This document shows, in pieces, positions 5,210 through 7,022 of a stretch of 7,022 bases of DNA. Under the pieces are notes generated by a model. That model made no database searches. It had not been told where the DNA came from and was given only the letters and a program-made list of their open reading frames with translations. A program made the position numbers and the translations under genes. Origin of the DNA: JBDNIO01 sp041688215 (GTDB lineage: Bacteria; Pseudomonadota; Gammaproteobacteria; Nevskiales; Salinisphaeraceae); contig JBDNIO010000172.1 of assembly GCA_041688215.1 (NCBI GenBank), positions 1 to 7,022 on the forward strand, given 5' to 3'. Position 1 is the stretch's first letter. The number at the start of each line of letters is the position of its first letter.

Positions 5210-5428
5210 TTACGCCGGCGCTGCTGCGCTGGCTGTGAGGCCAATGGCCTCCGCATACTTGAGGTAAGTTTCGACCGACGCAATCACCACACGCGCCTCG
5301 ACCGACAGCAGTTCAATTCCGACCAGGGACACTTTGACCCAAGCATCAATGACGACGCCCTTGTCCAAGATACGGTCAACCACTTCTGCCAGACTCGATG
5401 AGTCTGTTGATTTTTGTACATTCGCCAT
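5210..5428 (-). CDS. gvpA: GvpA, major gas vesicle structural protein
   Basis: A 72-residue protein with the near-invariant GvpA core: SSSLAEVVDRILDKGVVIDA (residues 10-29), WVKVSLVGIELL (30-41) and SVEARVVIASVETYLKYAEA (42-61). GvpA is a small hydrophobic protein that polymerises into the ribs of the gas-filled shell, with hydrophobic faces of two beta-strands (VVIDAWVKVSLVGIELLSVEARVVI region) lining the inside. Length is typical (about 70). The start at 5426-5428 follows an AGGAG (5437-5441) with an 8-base spacer. The gene is first in the inferred operon, downstream of a sigma-54 type promoter. It ends in Ala-rich ASAAAPA. No second gvpA-like gene (gvpJ or gvpM) is present in the window. 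Confidence 0.98.
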   Translation of the reverse strand: MANVQKSTDSSSLAEVVDRILDKGVVIDAWVKVSLVGIELLSVEARVVIASVETYLKYAEAIGLTASAAAPA

Positions 5429-5477
5429 TTATATAGCTCCTAAAGTTTCCCCCTGAAGGGCCTAGACCCATGTGTTA

Positions 5478-5505
5478 CTACCGGAATGGGGTTAACTTCC
5501 GGTAG
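5478..5505 (-). promoter_or_regulatory. Perfect 9-bp inverted repeat at the predicted 5' end of the gvpA transcript
   Basis: CTACCGGAA (5478-5486) and TTCCGGTAG (5497-5505) are perfectly complementary with a 10-base loop. The predicted start of transcription from the sigma-54 element is about 5506, so the mRNA would begin with this stem-loop almost at its first base. Such 5' hairpins protect mRNAs from 5'-end-dependent decay. A DNA operator is the alternative reading. Confidence 0.7.
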
Positions 5506-5516
5506 CATTTGGTACA

Positions 5517-5532
5517 AGCAAATTGCGTACCA
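5517..5532 (-). promoter_or_regulatory. Sigma-54 (RpoN) -24/-12 promoter of gvpA
   Basis: On the minus strand the element reads TGGTAC-GCAAT-TTGCT. It matches the consensus TGGCAC-N5-TTGCW except for one base, and the invariant GG and GC are exactly 10 bases apart. It gives a predicted start near 5506 and a leader of about 78 bases before the gvpA ATG. An enhancer-binding regulator is encoded about 1 kb upstream, supporting the assignment. Confidence 0.8.
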
Positions 5533-5628
5533 AAATGTGCCCCCTCTCTCTCAAACGGAGATTTACGCATTAGGGAAGGTCTGCATAAGTCCGTTCGGGT
5601 CGAGCCAGGCTAAGCATAAGACTTTGAA

Positions 5629-5641
5629 AATCAATAGCTTG
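5629..5641 (+). promoter_or_regulatory. IHF-binding site
   Basis: AATCAA-TAGC-TTG is an exact match to the IHF consensus WATCAA-N4-TTR and lies next to an A-rich run. It is placed about 100 bp from both the sigma-54 element and the upstream dyads, where IHF bending would bring a bound activator to the polymerase. The consensus is short, so position is the main support. Confidence 0.55.
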
Positions 5642-5662
5642 CTACAATCTCTTCAGCAAGCT
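5636..5662. repeat. Perfect 8-bp inverted repeat in the gvpA control region
   Basis: AGCTTGCT (5636-5643) and AGCAAGCT (5655-5662) are perfectly complementary with an 11-base spacer. The left arm overlaps the end of the IHF-like site. It could be a protein-binding dyad or a weak RNA hairpin; no U-tract follows on either strand. Confidence 0.5.
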
Positions 5663-5740
5663 CAGGGAGGGCGCTGTGCTTGTACCCCAAGGGACTGAGC
5701 ACGGGGAGAGGGATAAGCATTCACGCTTCGAATTTGAGAT

Positions 5741-5780
5741 ATAGGTAAGTGCCTACCTATTTAACCTAGAAGTAGGTAAA
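5741..5780. promoter_or_regulatory. Paired TAGGTA dyads, candidate enhancer for the sigma-54 activator
   Basis: Dyad one is ATAGGTA-N6-TACCTAT (5741-5760, perfect). Dyad two is TTAACCTA-N4-TAGGTAAA (5761-5780, one mismatch). The centres are 20 bp apart, about two helical turns, and lie roughly 245 and 265 bp upstream of the predicted gvpA start, a normal place for an enhancer-binding protein. A terminator role for the preceding gene is less likely because no U-tract follows. Confidence 0.55.
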
Positions 5781-5795
5781 TGTTTCCTAGGAGTT

Positions 5796-6425
5796 TCACT
5801 CTGACTTTGGTGAGGCACCCATGGCGCTAAGCGATGGCAGAAGGTTCTTTACCTGTATATCCGGGTGCAAGAGCGCTTCAACCGAGTGAGCCAGGCCCAG
5901 GAACAGGAAACCGATCTCGTCAGCGCACAAGGTGTCGTTGATGCGTTGGGCAATGTAATGATCTCGTTCGGCCAGGAGTTTGCGGCCCTCGTCGATCGCT
6001 GCCGCGGCATCGGCTTTCTCGGACACAGGCGGGGCCGCCAGTCCGGCGCGGACCAATGTGAGCTCCTGCATCAGTAACCCCGGGGATTCGGTTCCCATCA
6101 ACGTGGCCCCTTTTTGCATCAGGTCCAGCAGCAATTGATGGTTCTTGCTGCCGCGACCGGCCACCTCCTTCACGAGCTCTTCTTCGCGTCCGCATTCAGC
6201 CAAGCCATCCTGGTAAAGGCGAATTCTCTCGTACGGCAAAGCCAGGGCCTCGATCAACTGCCAGATCAACTGGCGAATGCCAGTCCAGAGTCCGTGAATC
6301 ACCTCCAGATGTTGCTCCCATTTGGCCAAGCCGTACTTTTGCACGTACTCCTGTTTGGCTTGATCGGAGAAGGACCCCATGTCCTGCTCGGTATGAATAA
6401 TGGGGACTAGGATAAGCAATCGCAT
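5796..6425 (-). CDS. Conserved-type protein of unknown function between the regulator and gvpA (209 aa)
   Basis: No function is recognised with confidence. The protein opens with a hydrophobic strand and a distinctive motif, LLILVPIIHTEQDMGSF (residues 3-19), then an amphipathic helical body including LIWQLIEALALPYERIRLYQ, DGLAECGREEELVKE, and GRGSKNHQLLLDLMQKGA. It ends in GFLFLGLAHSVEALL and a Ser/Lys tail. The PIIHT-x-x-DMGS opening and the YQDG...GSKN...GA pattern remind me of uncharacterised proteins in archaea and bacteria, but I cannot name the family. The first residues are not a convincing signal peptide. The ATG at 6423-6425 has AAAGGA upstream. It follows the regulator gene by 141 bp and precedes the gvpA control region, so a regulatory or sensory partner role is possible but unproven. 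Confidence 0.8.
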   Translation of the reverse strand: MRLLILVPIIHTEQDMGSFSDQAKQEYVQKYGLAKWEQHLEVIHGLWTGIRQLIWQLIEALALPYERIRLYQDGLAECGREEELVKEVAGRGSKNHQLLLDLMQKGATLMGTESPGLLMQELTLVRAGLAAPPVSEKADAAAAIDEGRKLLAERDHYIAQRINDTLCADEIGFLFLGLAHSVEALLHPDIQVKNLLPSLSAMGASPKSE

Positions 6426-6566
6426 GGCAAATTCCTTTATGTGTTTACGTTTGGATTCGGATTCGGAAGAAATTTGAAGGGCTCTTTTATACGAGAGTAA
6501 ATTTGAGAAACTCTGGTATGCGGCTCAGCAAAAAAAAATGGAATAATTCAATGGCTATGTCGTACG
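6426..6566 (-). other. Intergenic region between regulator and 209-aa gene
   Basis: This 141-bp AT-rich gap contains a nine-T run on the minus strand (6530-6538) after the regulator stop but no stable stem before it. It also contains a possible TATAAA -10 (near 6485-6490) without a good -35, and a small dyad AGAGT-N11-ACTCT near 6493-6513. No sigma-54 element with correct spacing was found, so the promoter for the 209-aa gene is undefined. Confidence 0.35.
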
Positions 6567-7022
6567 TTAAACAGGAGCATCGCGTTTTCCTAAAATCTTA
6601 TGAAACTTCAATTTACTGCGAAGCGTCTTGTAATCGATCTGAAGTAGGCGTGCGGCCAATGCCTTGTTGTTATTTGTCTGCTCCAACATCCGGCACAATA
6701 GCTGTCGTTCCACAGAGTGGCGTACCGCGTCGATGATATCCTTAAACGGAACCTGTCCGTCCGGCCCTTGCGGGAAGGCGTTCGGGTGGAGCGGACACGA
6801 TGCGTCGCACAAGCTATGGGAAGTCTGCGGTGTGGGTGTTGCGCCAAGGTCACGGGGATAGCCCCGGTCATCGTCCTGAGCCAACCCGGACAGCCCGAAG
6901 TGTTGGGTGAGCGCATCGGCGGTAACCATGCCGTTTTGATCCATATTCAGCACCAGCGCGTGGCGAATCGCATTGCGCAGTTCGCGGACATTGCCCGGCC
7001 AGTCTTGATGCTGGAGTAAATC
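6567..7022 (-). CDS. Sigma-54 enhancer-binding (NtrC-family) transcriptional regulator, C-terminal part
   Basis: Only the last 151 residues are in the window; the gene starts beyond the right edge. The first visible residues, QDWPGNVRELRNAIRHAL (6-23), contain the WPGNVREL signature of the sigma-54 AAA+ activator domain. A variable linker rich in Gly, Pro, Ser and Thr (about 45-95) leads to a Fis-type helix-turn-helix at the C-terminus (VERQLLCRMLEQTNNNKALA then ARLLQIDYKTLRSKLKFHKI, about 104-143). Such proteins bind upstream enhancers and use ATP to open sigma-54 promoters. The adjacent gvpA has a -24/-12 element, an IHF-like site and paired dyads, so this is very likely its activator. NtrC-like regulators (GvrA) control gas vesicles in Serratia. 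The N-terminal sensor domain cannot be seen. Confidence 0.93.
   Translation of the reverse strand, partial: DLLQHQDWPGNVRELRNAIRHALVLNMDQNGMVTADALTQHFGLSGLAQDDDRGYPRDLGATPTPQTSHSLCDASCPLHPNAFPQGPDGQVPFKDIIDAVRHSVERQLLCRMLEQTNNNKALAARLLQIDYKTLRSKLKFHKILGKRDAPV

Noticed and set aside
4721..5401. 226-codon plus-strand ORF
   Set aside because: Antisense to gvpA and a GvpC-like gene; low-complexity translation with no domain pattern.
5486..5698. 70-codon plus-strand ORF in the gvpA control region
   Set aside because: No Shine-Dalgarno, no protein pattern, and it overlaps the promoter and IHF-like elements.
5661..5700. Small RNA bounded by GCTCAG...CTGAGC
   Set aside because: Six-base arms with a long unpaired interior and no promoter or U-tract; not enough support.
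6513..6530. Possible sigma-54 element on the plus strand (TGGTAT...GCA)
   Set aside because: The GG to GC distance is 11 rather than 10 bases and no gene reads rightward from it.
6530..6549. Terminator after the regulator gene
   Set aside because: There is a nine-T run on the minus strand, but only a weak AT-rich 4-5 bp stem (GAATTATTC) precedes it.
6608..6916. 102-codon minus-strand ORF
   Set aside because: Out-of-frame shadow of the regulator, whose WPGNVREL and helix-turn-helix are in the other frame.

Overview
The window holds most of a bacterial gas-vesicle (gvp) gene cluster. Every supported gene lies on the minus strand, so transcription runs from the right edge to the left. In that direction the order is: C-terminal part of a sigma-54 enhancer-binding regulator (cut by the right edge); a 209-aa protein of unknown function; a 367-bp control region; gvpA; two GvpC-like paralogues; a zinc-ribbon protein made of DnaJ-type CxxCxGxG motifs; gvpN; two small unknown proteins; a second zinc-ribbon protein; a GvpO-like protein; a GvpF/GvpL-family protein; gvpG; and the N-terminal part of an ArsA/GET3-type ATPase (cut by the left edge). 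Spacing from gvpA onward is tight, with short gaps, a 17-bp gvpF/gvpG overlap and a GTGA overlap at gvpG/ATPase, so one long operon starting at gvpA is likely.

The control region upstream of gvpA reads like a textbook sigma-54 promoter. It has a -24/-12 element (5517-5532) that differs from TGGCAC-N5-TTGCW at one base, an exact match to the IHF consensus about 100 bp upstream, and two dyads built from TAGGTA half-sites, centred 20 bp apart, about 245-265 bp upstream of the predicted start. The neighbouring regulator carries WPGNVREL and a Fis-type helix-turn-helix, so it is the natural candidate activator. The predicted transcript begins within one base of a perfect 9-bp stem-loop, and another hairpin lies just after gvpA. 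Both suggest control of mRNA stability or of the high GvpA : accessory protein ratio.

Unusual points are the two six-motif zinc-ribbon paralogues inside a gas-vesicle operon, a 20-bp tandem duplication that has frameshifted the C-terminus of one of them, GvpC-like proteins with visible internal repeats, the ArsA-type ATPase, and a short 120-bp stretch between gvpO and gvpF that may encode a small peptide. gvpK, gvpJ and extra gvpA-like genes are not in the window and may lie beyond the left edge.

The organism is probably a Gram-negative-type bacterium: sigma-54, an IHF-like site, moderately GC-rich codons and good Shine-Dalgarno sites. The sequence alone does not let me name a phylum. No tRNA, rRNA, CRISPR array or insertion sequence was seen.
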